Origin: Maricaulis sp.
GTDB lineage: Bacteria; Pseudomonadota; Alphaproteobacteria; Caulobacterales; Maricaulaceae
DNA: 64,000 bases
NCBI RefSeq assembly: GCF_017642925.1
Contig: NZ_JAEPOL010000019.1
Location: forward strand, 1-64,000
Direction of reading: 5' to 3'
Shown here: positions 1 through 11,131 of the stretch, in pieces
How positions within the stretch are numbered: position 1 is the first letter of the stretch
Layout of the letters: each line of letters starts with the position of its first letter
Notes under the pieces: generated by a model
What the model saw: the letters and a program-made list of their open reading frames with translations, nothing else
Database searches by the model: none
Told to the model about the DNA's origin: nothing
Position numbers and translations under genes: made by a program

Positions 1-60
1 CTGCGCAGGCTTGCATCCGGGAAAAATGGGAGTGGGAAGAAAAAGATGCGCTGATGCTTC

Positions 61-79
61 CCCCGGATTTATTCCGGGG
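61..79. repeat. short perfect hairpin (REP-like palindrome)
   Basis: CCCCGGA (61-67) and TCCGGGG (73-79) form a perfect 7-bp stem with a five-base loop in the non-coding stretch beyond the end of rppH. No T-run follows on either strand, so it is not a convincing intrinsic terminator. Short palindromes of this kind are often dispersed in GC-rich alphaproteobacterial genomes. Nothing else was recognised in 1-172. Confidence 0.4.
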
Positions 80-172
80 TCTGGCGGCGTTTCAGATGCA
101 GGCTCAGCCGGGCCCCGGCGCGGAGGCCGGGGGAAGTGGAGGGGGAGAGGAAAAGAGAAAGTGCGGCGTGCG

Positions 173-679
173 TCAGCGCGACGGCACGGCGAACTTTGCG
201 AAGGCGGTGGCGACCTGTTCGTAGACGTCGCGTTTCCAGGGGATGATCAGGTCGGGGATTTCGTTGAGATTGCCCCAGCGCCAGGCGTCGAACTCGACCT
301 CGCCATGCTGTTCCAGGTCGATATCGGCGTCCGGACCGGCAAAACGCAGGGCGAACCAGCGCTGTTTCTGGCCGAGATGGCGTTTCTTGTGGAACTTCGG
401 ATCCTCGCGCACGTCGGGCGGATAGTCATAGGCCAGCCAGCCGGGAATCTCGCCGATGATGGAAACGCTGGCGGCGGGAATGCCGGTCTCTTCCTCCAGC
501 TCGCGCAGGGCGGCAGTTTCGGGCGCTTCGCCGGGATCGATCCCGCCTTGCGGCAATTGCCAGTTCCAGGGCGGCGGCGTGCCTTCGCGGCGGCCCAGCC
601 AGACCTGGCCGGCGGTATTGAAGAGGGCGATGCCGACATTGGCGCGGTGATGGGGCCAGATATCGTCCGCGCCGGTCAT
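173..679 (-). CDS. rppH: RNA pyrophosphohydrolase RppH (Nudix)
   Basis: A 168-residue Nudix hydrolase that in this family removes pyrophosphate from 5'-triphosphorylated mRNA to trigger decay. The Nudix box is complete at residues 45-66 (G, then E51, R59-E60-L61 and the EE pair before G66). The N-terminal RANVGIALFN and WQLPQGG segments and a length near the usual 155-170 residues fit RppH rather than a generic Nudix enzyme. The ATG overlaps the stop of the upstream deacetylase gene by one base (TGATG), which indicates translational coupling at the end of a long minus-strand block. Confidence 0.93.
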   Translation of the reverse strand: MTGADDIWPHHRANVGIALFNTAGQVWLGRREGTPPPWNWQLPQGGIDPGEAPETAALRELEEETGIPAASVSIIGEIPGWLAYDYPPDVREDPKFHKKRHLGQKQRWFALRFAGPDADIDLEQHGEVEFDAWRWGNLNEIPDLIIPWKRDVYEQVATAFAKFAVPSR

Positions 680-2016
680 CAGTGATGCCCGCTGGAGGCA
701 GCGGGGGCGTGATCCTCGGCGCTTGCCGTACGGCGCGGCGCGGCCGATGGCGGCGGGGTTTCGGGCTGCGACTCGGCGGCGAGCCGGGCTTCCAGGCGCC
801 GCCGCGCCATCACGGCAGACGGCGGAGCGAGCTGGTAGCCGCGCATGTCCAGATTGGCTGCCCAGTCGCGCAACTGCTCGACGGTGGCCGGATAGGCGAA
901 ACCGGTGCCCAGGGCGGCGCCGTTCTGGATCGCCAGGGCTTCGAGCGCGAGCAGGCGTTCATCGATCGAGGCCGGGCTGGGATCCTCGTCGAGAATACGG
1001 TCGGCGATGGCGTACTCGATATCGGTCGCATTGGCGGCGGCCTCGATCGTCGAGCGGCGTCCGGCGCCGTCATGCAGGAAGGCGACGCCGCGCTGTTCCA
1101 GCGTGCCGAAGACCTGGCGCAGGGCGTCCTGGGAGGCCGAGAAGCGGGCGCCGAGATAGTTCGTCACGCCGAAATAGCCGGTCGTGCGGCTGAGCAGCCA
1201 GGCGAGGCGGCGGCCATTTTCCTCGGCGGCTCCGTCGGCCAGCAGGGTGTGCGGACCGGGATCGTTGTTGGGATAGTCGAACGGCTCCATCGGCGCCTCG
1301 ATCAACACTTCATGACCGGCGGCGCGGGCCCGGTCGATCCAGGCCTGGAGGTTCTCTGTATAGGGCGCGAAGCTGAGCGCGACCTCGGGCGGCAGCTCGT
1401 CGATCGCGGCCTGGGTGACGGCGCGGTTCAGTCCCATGCCGCCGACGACGATGGCGATGGTCGGAGCGGCCGGGTCGCCGTGGAAGGGGCGGGCATAGGC
1501 GCGCGAGGGGCGCGTGCCGTCGGGACCGATCACGGGCAGCAGGCCGCCCGGGCCCGGCTCGGTCAGTCCGGCAATCGGCGCGGCGCGCAGGGCATCCGGA
1601 TTGGCCTGGCCGGACGACGCAGCGTGACGGGCCTCGGCATCGGCCGGATCGGATCCGGCCTGCGCGGACGGCGCGGCGTGGCCGGAGGCCGAAACGGCGT
1701 TCGGCGATCCATCGAAACCGTCCCGCACGCCCGCGAGGCTTGCATCGGCGTGGTCTTCCGGTTCCAGGAAGCGGATCGGCCGCTCGTCGGCGCCATGATC
1801 GCTGCGCAGGCCGTCATGACCGGCCTCGGCCGTCTGCTGCGGCAGGGTGACCGGCTCGAACCCGCCACGGGCGGCCGGCGGTGCCGTATTGGCCTCGCCG
1901 AACAGGGCGACACCGGCAATGACCAGCGAGAACAGACCGGCCGTCGCCAGTCCCGCGATCACGGGCGCGCGGATGGTCAGCAGCGGCTGGGCGTGGCGAA
2001 GAACGGCGGTCGTCAT
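679..2016 (-). CDS. divergent polysaccharide deacetylase family protein (YibQ/DUF610-like)
   Basis: The start chosen is the ATG at 2016 (445 residues), just before a hydrophobic segment (about residues 15-40) that would anchor or export the protein. A low-complexity acidic/Ala-rich linker follows to about residue 170. The conserved domain then starts at PTIAIVVGGMGLN and continues through the ALSFAPY, EAPMEPFDYP and TNYLGARF motifs of divergent polysaccharide deacetylases. In alphaproteobacteria this gene typically lies between ctpA and rppH, as here. A periplasmic cell-envelope role is inferred; the substrate is unknown. An upstream in-frame ATG at 2061 would only add non-conserved residues. 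Confidence 0.85.
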   Translation of the reverse strand: MTTAVLRHAQPLLTIRAPVIAGLATAGLFSLVIAGVALFGEANTAPPAARGGFEPVTLPQQTAEAGHDGLRSDHGADERPIRFLEPEDHADASLAGVRDGFDGSPNAVSASGHAAPSAQAGSDPADAEARHAASSGQANPDALRAAPIAGLTEPGPGGLLPVIGPDGTRPSRAYARPFHGDPAAPTIAIVVGGMGLNRAVTQAAIDELPPEVALSFAPYTENLQAWIDRARAAGHEVLIEAPMEPFDYPNNDPGPHTLLADGAAEENGRRLAWLLSRTTGYFGVTNYLGARFSASQDALRQVFGTLEQRGVAFLHDGAGRRSTIEAAANATDIEYAIADRILDEDPSPASIDERLLALEALAIQNGAALGTGFAYPATVEQLRDWAANLDMRGYQLAPPSAVMARRRLEARLAAESQPETPPPSAAPRRTASAEDHAPAASSGHH

Positions 2017-2096
2017 GGCAAAGGGCCTGTCAGGCAAATTCACAAGGGTCCGGCAAGGCACGGACGCATTCGCTGCCTATGTGATCGATTCGGCCG

Positions 2097-2135
2097 TAAA
2101 AAACGGTTAACGGCGCCCCCTTCCCGAAGGCGCCG
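2097..2135 (-). terminator. terminator-like hairpin after ctpA
   Basis: CGGCGCC (2111-2117) and GGCGCCG (2129-2135) form a 7-bp GC stem. Reading the minus strand, a run of six T lies about eight bases after the stem (complement of 2097-2102). The distance between stem and T-run is longer than ideal, so it may be only a partial terminator between ctpA and the deacetylase gene. Confidence 0.4.
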
Positions 2136-2168
2136 CCAACAATTTTGCCATGGCAGGCGGCTGAGCCG

Positions 2169-3479
2169 CTATTGCAGCGAGGCCTGCTGGCTTTCCATTG
2201 TGCCGCGCAGGATCTCCAGCGCCCGGTGGAGCTGATAGTCCTCGTCTTCCGACCATTCGGCCGGCGGCTGTTCGACGGAGGCGATATCGGTCTCGGCCCG
2301 GTGATCGCCATTCTCGTTTTCCAGCGCGCCCGGCAGGTCGGCCTCGGAGGCGATTTCCGGCACTTCGTGCTCTTCATCCTCTTCCAGCGCCCAGGCGGAA
2401 ATCTGGGTGTCCGGAATGATGCCGGTGGCCTGGATCGAGCGTCCCGCCGGCGTGTAATAGCGGCCCGTGGTGAGCCGCAGCGCACCGTCACGGCCGCCGC
2501 GCAGCGGGATGATGGTTTGCACGGACCCTTTGCCGAAACTGGTCATGCCGACGAGTTCGGCGCGTTCGCGGTCCTGCAGGGCGCCGGCGACGATTTCCGC
2601 CGCACTGGCCGAACCTTCATTGATCAGCACCACGATCGGTGCGCCGTTCAGCCGGTCGCCCGGGCGGGCATTATAGCGCTGGGTGTCGCGCGGATCGCGG
2701 GTGCGGGTGGAGACCACTTCGCCGCCGTCCAGGAAGACGTCGGTCACGCCGATCGCTTGGTCCAGCAGGCCGCCCGGATTGTAGCGCATGTCCAGGATCA
2801 GGCCCGGCAGCGGTGCGCCATATTCGTCCTCGAGCTCGGAGATGCCCTCCTGCACCATTTCTGTGGTGCGCTCGTTGAAGCCGGCGATGCGCATATAGGG
2901 CACGCCCTCTTCCAGGCGGGTCGCGACGGTGCGCAGCGGGATGGTGTCGCGCACCAGGGTGACGTCGAACGGGTCTTCGTCCTCGCGGGCGACGGTGATG
3001 GTGACCGGCTCGCCGACAGCGCCGCGCATCAGGGCGACCGCATCGTCGACCGAGATGCCGACAATGCTCTCGCCATCGACGGCGATGATCTTGTCATTGG
3101 TGCGCAGCCCGGCGCGTTCGGCCGGCGTGTCGGAGATCGGCGAGACGATGGTGATGAAATCGTCGCGGCGCGTCACTTCCATGCCCAGACCGCCATATTC
3201 ACCGCGGGTCGAGACGCGCAGGTCTTCGTAGCTGTCGGGATTGTGATAGGTCGAGTGCGGATCGAGCGATGTCAGCATGCCTTCGATGGCGGCCTCGATC
3301 AGCTGGGCCTGATCGGTGTCCGAGACATAGTCCGACTCCACCCGGCTGAGCACATCGCCGAAGAGTTCCAGCTGGCGGAAGGTTTCCGCACGATTGTCCT
3401 GGCTGCCCTCGGCCGAGACCGCGATGGCCACCGCGCCTACAGCGAAGGCAACCATCGAAGCGAAGACATTGATACGCAT
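2169..3479 (-). CDS. ctpA: S41 family carboxyl-terminal processing peptidase
   Basis: A periplasmic serine protease of the CtpA/Prc family with a Ser-Lys dyad. With the ATG at 3479 it has 436 residues and begins with an uncleaved or signal-type hydrophobic segment (NVFASMVAFAVGAVAIAVSA). A PDZ domain follows (GEYGGLGMEV to KIIAVDGESIVG), then the protease core with the nucleophile motif EGSASAAEIVAGAL and the lysine motif SFGKGSVQT. A GTG at 3542 is an alternative start but would overlap the envC stop and add non-conserved residues. It is downstream of envC, and pairing of this protease with a LytM-factor gene is common in alphaproteobacteria. Confidence 0.93.
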   Translation of the reverse strand: MRINVFASMVAFAVGAVAIAVSAEGSQDNRAETFRQLELFGDVLSRVESDYVSDTDQAQLIEAAIEGMLTSLDPHSTYHNPDSYEDLRVSTRGEYGGLGMEVTRRDDFITIVSPISDTPAERAGLRTNDKIIAVDGESIVGISVDDAVALMRGAVGEPVTITVAREDEDPFDVTLVRDTIPLRTVATRLEEGVPYMRIAGFNERTTEMVQEGISELEDEYGAPLPGLILDMRYNPGGLLDQAIGVTDVFLDGGEVVSTRTRDPRDTQRYNARPGDRLNGAPIVVLINEGSASAAEIVAGALQDRERAELVGMTSFGKGSVQTIIPLRGGRDGALRLTTGRYYTPAGRSIQATGIIPDTQISAWALEEDEEHEVPEIASEADLPGALENENGDHRAETDIASVEQPPAEWSEDEDYQLHRALEILRGTMESQQASLQ

Positions 3480-3523
3480 GCGAGCTCGCGTCCTTTGAGC
3501 GCGATAGTCCTGTGCTGGCGAGG

Positions 3524-4735
3524 TCACCGGCTCCGCAGCCACGGGGCCGGGTCGATCGCCACTCCGTCACGTCGCAGCTCCAGATACAAATCCGGTGCCG
3601 GTTGGGACTGGTCGGGCATTGCGCCGACGGGTTCGCCCGCCAGGACACTCTGACCCACGCTGGCATAGGTCACCGCCATGCCAGCCAGTACGATATAGTA
3701 GTCATCGCCGACATTGAGTATCAAGAGACCGCCGTATGTGTTGAACGGTCCCGCGAACTCCACACGGGCGTCGAAGGGCGAGATTACCTGCGCCCGCGGC
3801 CGGGTCCGAATGAAAATTCCTTCAGACGCTGTGCCATCGTCGCTCACCTGGCCGAAGCCGCGTTCGATCTCGCCGGCGGCGGGCGGGCGCAACCGGCCCC
3901 GCGCATCGGCAAAGCGCAGGGTTTCCAGCGGCGTCACGGGAACCCGGGCCGAGACCAGTTCACGCGGTGGCCGGATGCGCGGTTCGGGAACGGCGTCCTC
4001 GATCTCGCGCCGGCGCGGGCTGACCGTGGGAACCACCTCCGCCATGCGCGACAGCTCGCCGATCAGGCTGCGGATCGAGCGGGCGCGCTCGCCGGCCGAG
4101 CTCGAGGCTTCCAGCAGCGCCACCGCTTCATTGCGGCGCCGGGCTTCCAGCGCGCGGCGTTCGGCAATCAGGGCCTGCAGTTCCAGACGCTGGTCGGCCA
4201 GCGTATCCTCGGTCAGGGCAAGCGCGGTCTGCTCGCTTTCAATGTCCTCTCGGAGGGCGCGCAATTCCTCCAGCTGGACCGACAGCGCCGCAGCCCGGTC
4301 CTGCAGGGCGGGCGCCACCTCCGCCATCAGCGCCGCTGCGCGGGCAGCATCCGCCGCATCGTCGGGGGCCGCCAGCACGGCCGGCGGGGTCTGGCTCTCG
4401 ATGCGCTGGATCGCCGCCAGCAGGCCGATCAGGGCGTCCCGGTTCTCGCCGAGGCGGGCCAGAAGATCGGTCTCGCGGGCCTGTAGATCGTCGAGCGACG
4501 CCTGGGCTTCCAGCGCGGCCTGCTCGCTGGCCCCGACGCGCTGGCCCAGCTCGACCAGCTGGCGCTGCATCAGCGCGACTTCGGTGGCCAGTTCCTCGGC
4601 CTGTTGCTGCATGGCTTCCGCACGGGCGGCAGCTTCGCGCTCCTCTTCTTCCAGACGTGCAGCTTCTTCCGGATCCGGCGGGACATCGCCGGTCTGGGTC
4701 TGCATCAGGGCAAGGGCAGCAATGAAGCTCAGCAT
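3524..4735 (-). CDS. envC: murein hydrolase activator EnvC-like (coiled coil + degenerate LytM/M23)
   Basis: 403 residues with a short N-terminal hydrophobic segment, a long Glu/Ala/Arg-rich coiled coil (about residues 20-230) and a C-terminal LytM domain (about 290-400). The M23 zinc ligands appear to be lost. The stretch that normally reads like VYAHL is YIVLAGM, and the usual LHFE(L)R reads LYLELR. Such degenerate LytM proteins activate cell-wall amidases during division instead of cutting peptidoglycan. It sits between rlmH and ctpA, and ctpA is probably co-transcribed. Confidence 0.85.
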   Translation of the reverse strand: MLSFIAALALMQTQTGDVPPDPEEAARLEEEEREAAARAEAMQQQAEELATEVALMQRQLVELGQRVGASEQAALEAQASLDDLQARETDLLARLGENRDALIGLLAAIQRIESQTPPAVLAAPDDAADAARAAALMAEVAPALQDRAAALSVQLEELRALREDIESEQTALALTEDTLADQRLELQALIAERRALEARRRNEAVALLEASSSAGERARSIRSLIGELSRMAEVVPTVSPRRREIEDAVPEPRIRPPRELVSARVPVTPLETLRFADARGRLRPPAAGEIERGFGQVSDDGTASEGIFIRTRPRAQVISPFDARVEFAGPFNTYGGLLILNVGDDYYIVLAGMAVTYASVGQSVLAGEPVGAMPDQSQPAPDLYLELRRDGVAIDPAPWLRSR

Positions 4736-4765
4736 GATGCCGGACGCGGGTCAGGGGTCATCGGT

Positions 4766-5236
4766 TCAGTCGCGGTGATAGGGCGTCCCGGCCAGGATCG
4801 AGACGGCCCGGTAGATCTGTTCGGCCAGCATCACACGGACCAGCTTGTGCGGCCAGACGGCAGGTCCGAAAGCGAGCATCAGATCGGGTTGCGGCAATTG
4901 TGTGCGGTCATGACCGTCTGCACCGCCGATGCAGAACACGGCTTCGCGCACGCCTTCATCGCGCCAGCGGGCCAGCGTGCGGGCAAAATCGCGGGAGGTC
5001 ATGGCCTTGCCGCGCTCGTCCATCAGCACCAGCTTGCAGCCGGCGGGCAGGGCCGCGGCGAGCGCACGGCTTTCGTCGCCCGCCGAGGTCAGGGACCGGT
5101 TGTCGATTTCCTGTTCGCCAGCAGGACCCAGGCCGATCGCCCGCCCGGTCGCGCTCGCCCGCTCGATATAGGTATCGACGAGTTCGCGTTCGGGCCCGGC
5201 CTTCATGCGGCCGAGCGCTGCGATCGTGAGTTTCAC
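4766..5236 (-). CDS. rlmH: 23S rRNA (pseudouridine1915-N3)-methyltransferase RlmH
   Basis: 156 residues, the usual RlmH length. This SPOUT-class methyltransferase modifies pseudouridine 1915 in helix 69 of 23S rRNA using S-adenosylmethionine. The MKLTIAALGRMKAGPERELVDTYIERA start, the VLMDERGKAMTSRDFA core and the CIGGADGHD knot loop are diagnostic. The start codon is GTG (5236) and directly follows the rsfS stop with no spacer, so the two are almost certainly translated from one mRNA. Confidence 0.95.
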   Translation of the reverse strand: MKLTIAALGRMKAGPERELVDTYIERASATGRAIGLGPAGEQEIDNRSLTSAGDESRALAAALPAGCKLVLMDERGKAMTSRDFARTLARWRDEGVREAVFCIGGADGHDRTQLPQPDLMLAFGPAVWPHKLVRVMLAEQIYRAVSILAGTPYHRD

Positions 5237-5686
5237 CTACTGGGCCGTGGCTTCCGGCGATGCGGTGGCGTCGGGTTCGACGGACCACATCTTTTCCAGA
5301 TTGTAGAAGCTGCGCACTTCCGGCCGGAACAGGTGGACAATGACGTCGCCGGCATCGATCAGCACCCAGTCGCAGGTCTGCAGACCCTCGACCCGGGCCT
5401 TGCCCTGACCGTGCTCCTTGAGCTTGCGCACGAGGTGATCGGCCAGCGCGTTGACATGGCGCGCCGACCGCCCGGAGGCGACAATCATGATATCGGTGAC
5501 GGAAGATTTGCCACGCAGGTCGATAGCCACGACCTCTTCGGCCTTGTCGTCTTCCAGCGAGTCGAGAATGAGCGTCTCGAGTTCCTCGACATGCGCATCG
5601 TCGCCGGTGACGCGAACTGCAGCGGCCGTTTCTTGCTCTTTACGGCGCGATAATTCCGTAGACAGGGCTGGTGTCCTCTCTGACAT
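5237..5686 (-). CDS. rsfS: ribosome silencing factor RsfS
   Basis: 149 residues with the compact RsfS/Iojap domain (about residues 33-140). Visible motifs are KAEEVVAIDLRGKSSVTDIMIVASGRS, HVNALADHL and DWVLIDAGDVIVHLF. The family binds ribosomal protein L14 and blocks 50S-30S joining when nutrients are short. A roughly 30-residue N-terminal extension precedes the domain. It sits between nadD and rlmH as in many proteobacteria. Confidence 0.94.
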   Translation of the reverse strand: MSERTPALSTELSRRKEQETAAAVRVTGDDAHVEELETLILDSLEDDKAEEVVAIDLRGKSSVTDIMIVASGRSARHVNALADHLVRKLKEHGQGKARVEGLQTCDWVLIDAGDVIVHLFRPEVRSFYNLEKMWSVEPDATASPEATAQ

Positions 5687-5703
5687 CCAAAATAAACAGG
5701 GTC

Positions 5704-5709
5704 ATTATA
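5704..5709 (-). promoter_or_regulatory. possible -10 element upstream of rsfS
   Basis: The minus strand reads TATAAT here, 18 bases upstream of the rsfS ATG, in a locally AT-rich patch of an otherwise GC-rich block. No convincing -35 hexamer is seen at 16-18 bases, so this is only a weak candidate for an internal promoter driving rsfS-rlmH-envC. Confidence 0.3.
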
Positions 5710-5753
5710 TAGCACGCTTTGCCACCACATTCGAGACGCCAATCCGTGCTGAA

Positions 5754-6361
5754 TCAGGCCTTCCGCTTGCTCCGGTGCCGCAGCGCGGTGGAGGAGTGGG
5801 GATGATAGGGCTCGGTCAGATAGGTCCAGGCCGGCGCCGCGCAATCGGCAAGATGGCGGGCCTGGTCCTCATTGAGCCGGTCGCGGGCGTGGATCTGCAC
5901 GGCCGGTGACAGGCGGGCACGCACCGCATCGGTCGGACGGGACACGACGGCGATCGGATAGCTCGCGAAAATCTCGCGCCAATGACCCCAGCGGTGGATG
6001 CTGGACAGATTGTCGGCGCCCATGATCCAGACGAAGCGCACATCCGGATACCGGCGTTTCAGCGCGCGCATCAGGTCGACGGTGCGGTTGATCCCCAGCC
6101 GCGCCTCGATATCGCTGACCACCATGCGTGGTTCGTTGGCCAGCTCGGCAACGGCATCCATCCGGCGGGCGAGATCGCCGGCCTGGCGCCGCTTCAGCGG
6201 ATTCTGCGGCGAGACCAGCCACCAGACACGATGCAGGTTGAGGCGGCGCATGGCCGTGCGCGCCACATGTAGATGCCCGGCATGGGGCGGGTCGAACGTG
6301 CCGCCGAACAGGCCGACCCGCATGCCCGGGGCCAGGAGTTCGGACTTCAGCGGCGCAGAGG

Positions 6362-6365
<4 letters not shown>
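5754..6365 (-). CDS. nadD: nicotinate-nucleotide adenylyltransferase NadD
   Basis: The ATG at 6365 gives 203 residues, the normal NadD size, and overlaps the proB stop by four bases (ATGA). The protein has the nucleotidyltransferase signature GLFGGTFDPPHAGHL near the N-terminus, WWLVSPQNPLK, and FVWIMGADNLSSIHRW in the middle. It would form NaAD from NaMN and ATP in NAD synthesis. The C-terminal HSSTALRHR matches the end of the fold (usually SSTxIR). An in-frame upstream extension overlaps proB and is not conserved. Confidence 0.95.
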
Positions 6366-8547
<2,182 letters not shown>

Positions 8548-8612
8548 TCAGTTTGAACCGGATGTCCATATAGGAAAACCCGGCGAAGATCAGTGGCTTT
8601 GTGCGGCAACCG

Positions 8613-9140
8613 CTAGACCGCCGCCTCGCGCACCATGTTCAGACTGGTCGCCCTGGCCATGCGGGCCATGGCGAACAGGTGCTCCGCCTTGCCCGTATAG
8701 CCAAAGCCCAGTTTTTCCAGCACGCGGCCCGAAGCCGGGTTGTCGTCGTAGTGGCCGGCAATGAGGCGGGATGCGCCCAGCGTCTGCGTGCCCAGCTCGA
8801 CCAGGGCCTGACCGATCTCGGTGGCAAATCCTTGACCCCACCAGGGTCGGCCGATCCAGTAACCGATCTCCCAGTCGGCGTTCGGCGTACGCCGGAACAC
8901 GCCGCCGCCGCCGATGACGGCGCCTTCGTGCTCGACCGTGAGCGACTGATTGCCCTGCGGCGTCCAGGCCGCGCGGGTGATCAGCACCCACATCTCCGCG
9001 CCCAGCGAGGGGTAGGGGTGGGGAATGCGGGCGGTGTTCTTGGCCACATCATATTCACCGCAATAGCGAGATATGGCGGGGGCGTCGTCCAGCTCGGGCA
9101 ATCTGAGCAGACATCTGGCCGTTTCGATCCGGGGTCCCAT
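8613..9140 (-). CDS. GNAT family N-acetyltransferase (RimJ/RimL-like)
   Basis: 175 residues with a RimJ/RimL-type start ([22 protein letters not shown]), the acetyl-CoA binding segment [27 protein letters not shown] (RxxGQGxA-like) and the [18 protein letters not shown]-terminal motif. The substrate, either a ribosomal-protein N-terminus or a small amine, cannot be told from sequence. An acetyltransferase between rpmA and obgE is common in alphaproteobacteria, which supports it being a true operon member. Confidence 0.88.
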   Translation of the reverse strand: MGPRIETARCLLRLPELDDAPAISRYCGEYDVAKNTARIPHPYPSLGAEMWVLITRAAWTPQGNQSLTVEHEGAVIGGGGVFRRTPNADWEIGYWIGRPWWGQGFATEIGQALVELGTQTLGASRLIAGHYDDNPASGRVLEKLGFGYTGKAEHLFAMARMARATSLNMVREAAV

Positions 9141-9161
9141 GGCCGGCGTCTCCGGGGGAAA

Positions 9162-9196
9162 GAAAAGGGGGAGGCGGTGGCCCGTCTCCCCTTTTC
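9162..9196 (-). terminator. terminator after rpmA
   Basis: A GAAAAGGGG...CCCCTTTTC type inverted repeat (about 9162-9173 against 9186-9196, one bulge) lies between the end of rpmA and the GNAT gene. On the minus strand the stem is followed by a pyrimidine run containing TTTTCTTT. It probably ends or attenuates the rplU-rpmA transcript before the GNAT-obgE genes. Confidence 0.55.
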
Positions 9197-9257
9197 GCGC
9201 GTCTGGCGCTTCCGGACCCCGCTTTACGCGGTCGGCCCGGCTATGTCCCGGACCGCC

Positions 9258-9527
9258 TTACTCGGCTGCGTCGGCAATCGGTTCAACCGATACGAAAGCC
9301 TTGCCGCCGGATTTCTTGGCGAACTTCACGCGGCCTTCGGTAAGGGCGAAAAGGGTGTGGTCCTTGCCCATGCCGACATTGGCACCCGGATTCACCTTGG
9401 TGCCGCGCTGGCGCACGATGATGTTGCCCGGAATGACCGTCTGGCCACCGAACTTCTTGACGCCAAGGCGCCGGCCTTCTGAGTCGCGACCGTTACGGGA
9501 CGAGCCGCCTGCCTTTTTGTGAGCCAT
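9258..9527 (-). CDS. rpmA: 50S ribosomal protein L27
   Basis: 89 residues, standard length, beginning [29 protein letters not shown], the invariant L27 N-terminus that reaches the peptidyl transferase centre. There is no Firmicutes-type N-terminal extension that would need cleavage. It follows rplU by about 20 bases and shares its promoter. Confidence 0.97.
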   Translation of the reverse strand: MAHKKAGGSSRNGRDSEGRRLGVKKFGGQTVIPGNIIVRQRGTKVNPGANVGMGKDHTLFALTEGRVKFAKKSGGKAFVSVEPIADAAE

Positions 9528-9547
9528 GGAATAGCCCTCCTATAACG

Positions 9548-10228
9548 TTACGCGAGCGACTTGGCCGCTTCGATCCAGTTGTTAGCTTCAGCCTTGGCCT
9601 TCAGACCGGAAACGGTCTCGTTCAGGCTGTCCAGGTCGGCTTCGGTCCACGCCGCGATCTGGGCGAAGGACGTCACGCCGGCTTCGTTGAGCTTCTTGGC
9701 GAAAGCCGGGCCGACACCGTCCAGCTGGGTCAGGTCGTCATTGCCGGCCTTGGCAGCCGCCTTCTTCGGAGCCGCCTTGGGCGCCTCGGTCTTGGCTTCA
9801 GCCTTCGGGGCCGCAGCTTTCTTAGGGGCAGCCTTGGCCTTCGGAGCGGCTTCGGCCTTGTCGGCCGTCTTCGGCGCAGCCGTGGTCGACTTCAGCTTCG
9901 TCTTGGCGGTTTCGCCCGGTGCCACGATTTCCGCGATGCGCACGAGGGAGCCCCACTGACGGTGGCCCTTGGTGCGGCGGTAGTTCTGGCGGCGGCGCTT
10001 CTTGAAGACGAGAACCTTGCGGGCGCGGTTGGTGTCCAGCAGCTCGCCGATCACCTGGGCACCGTCGACGAGCGGCGCACCGACCGTGACACCCTTGTCC
10101 GAGCCGAGCATCAGCACATCGCCCAGCGCCATCGTGTCGCCGGCAGCGCCGTCGATCTTCTCGATGCGAATTTCGTCTCCGGCGGCAACGCGGTACTGCT
10201 TACCGCCGGTCTTGATCACTGCAAACAT
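9548..10228 (-). CDS. rplU: 50S ribosomal protein L21 with C-terminal helix-hairpin-helix extension
   Basis: 226 residues, about twice the usual length of L21. Residues 1-103 are a normal L21 ([14 protein letters not shown] to [14 protein letters not shown]). An Ala/Lys/Pro-rich basic linker follows (about 108-165). Residues 166-226 form a helix-hairpin-helix-like domain ([39 protein letters not shown]). Such tails occur on L21 of some alphaproteobacteria. The tail could contact rRNA or nucleoid DNA, but this is inference. First gene of the rplU-rpmA operon. Confidence 0.93.
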   Translation of the reverse strand: MFAVIKTGGKQYRVAAGDEIRIEKIDGAAGDTMALGDVLMLGSDKGVTVGAPLVDGAQVIGELLDTNRARKVLVFKKRRRQNYRRTKGHRQWGSLVRIAEIVAPGETAKTKLKSTTAAPKTADKAEAAPKAKAAPKKAAAPKAEAKTEAPKAAPKKAAAKAGNDDLTQLDGVGPAFAKKLNEAGVTSFAQIAAWTEADLDSLNETVSGLKAKAEANNWIEAAKSLA

Positions 10229-10368
10229 GATCTCTCGATCCTTTTCTGCGACACGTCCGGCCCTTGTCTGGCGGGTCCGGCGGGTCCTTTTTCTTCACTC
10301 CGTATGCCCGGAGCGTTGTTCACTGTTTATGGGCCCGCACAGACGGGTCCGTACGAGCAGGAGCGGGC

Positions 10369-10396
10369 GTTATACGCATGCGAGGGCGAGAGTCAA
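10369..10396 (-). promoter_or_regulatory. strong sigma-70-type promoter for rplU-rpmA
   Basis: On the minus strand TTGACT (complement of 10391-10396) is followed after 16 bases by TATAAC (complement of 10369-10374). Both hexamers are near consensus. Transcription would start near 10362, leaving a leader of about 130 bases before the rplU ATG, fitting for a highly expressed ribosomal operon. Confidence 0.7.
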
Positions 10397-10444
10397 TCGC
10401 GCCCATGACGACCGCACGGTCGCCGAGCGATCCGGGCCGGAAGG

Positions 10445-10741
10445 TTAGCGGCCGGGGCCGCCGAAGTCGGAGGGGCGCACTGGGCTGCGGTCCGCGGCGC
10501 CGATGTGGTCGACGCCTTCCTGCGTGCGGCGTGCCTGATCGTCCCACTGGGCGTCGCTTGTGCAAACGCGCTCGAAGCGGCGAGTGCCTGTCACCTGGAT
10601 GCGGCGGCAGGTATATTCGGTGCCTTCTTCGGTAACGCCCTGATCGGCCACAGCGACATTGTCGTCGGAGGTCGTCGCGCAGGCGCTGAGAAGAACCAGT
10701 CCGGCCAGGCTAACGGTACCGGTCATCCATGCATGTTTCAT
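10445..10741 (-). CDS. small conserved lipoprotein, function unknown
   Basis: 98 residues from the ATG at 10741, which has a GGAAGGGA ribosome-binding site. A signal sequence ends in the lipobox LLSAC (Cys about residue 20), so the mature protein would be outer- or inner-membrane anchored. The mature part carries CRRIQVTGTRRFERVC, with two cysteines that could form a disulfide. No enzymatic motif is visible. Proteins with this CRR-x-R-x-C pattern are recurrent small lipoproteins in Caulobacterales-like genomes, by recollection only. Confidence 0.75.
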   Translation of the reverse strand: MKHAWMTGTVSLAGLVLLSACATTSDDNVAVADQGVTEEGTEYTCRRIQVTGTRRFERVCTSDAQWDDQARRTQEGVDHIGAADRSPVRPSDFGGPGR

Positions 10742-11041
10742 TGTCAGTATCCCTTCCATCTCGGGAGAACCGGGTCTGAAACCTGCTCTGATCCCCCAAT
10801 ACCATCGTCAGCCGAACAAATCCGGCCACGAAAACTGTAACCTGACAACCGCCTAGATTGCAACGTGGTGGAGCACGCCGCTGGACACGTCTGTGAGGTA
10901 TGCGAGGCTCAGACGGGCCAGCATTCCGATCGGAAAGCGTCCTTTTTGCCGGGGCGAGCCGCCGTTGCGGCGGCACTGGCATTTGCCAGCTCTCTCCTCT
11001 TGATTTTATCCCACCACTCAGTCACAACCCCGCATCCCCGC
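10742..11041. other. 300-base intergenic region before tRNA-Ser
   Basis: No credible coding frame. The left half would hold the promoter of the small lipoprotein gene (minus strand) and the right half the tRNA-Ser promoter. A TTGATT near 11000 is followed at 17 bases only by a poor -10, so no promoter is called. Confidence 0.4.
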
Positions 11042-11131
<90 letters not shown>

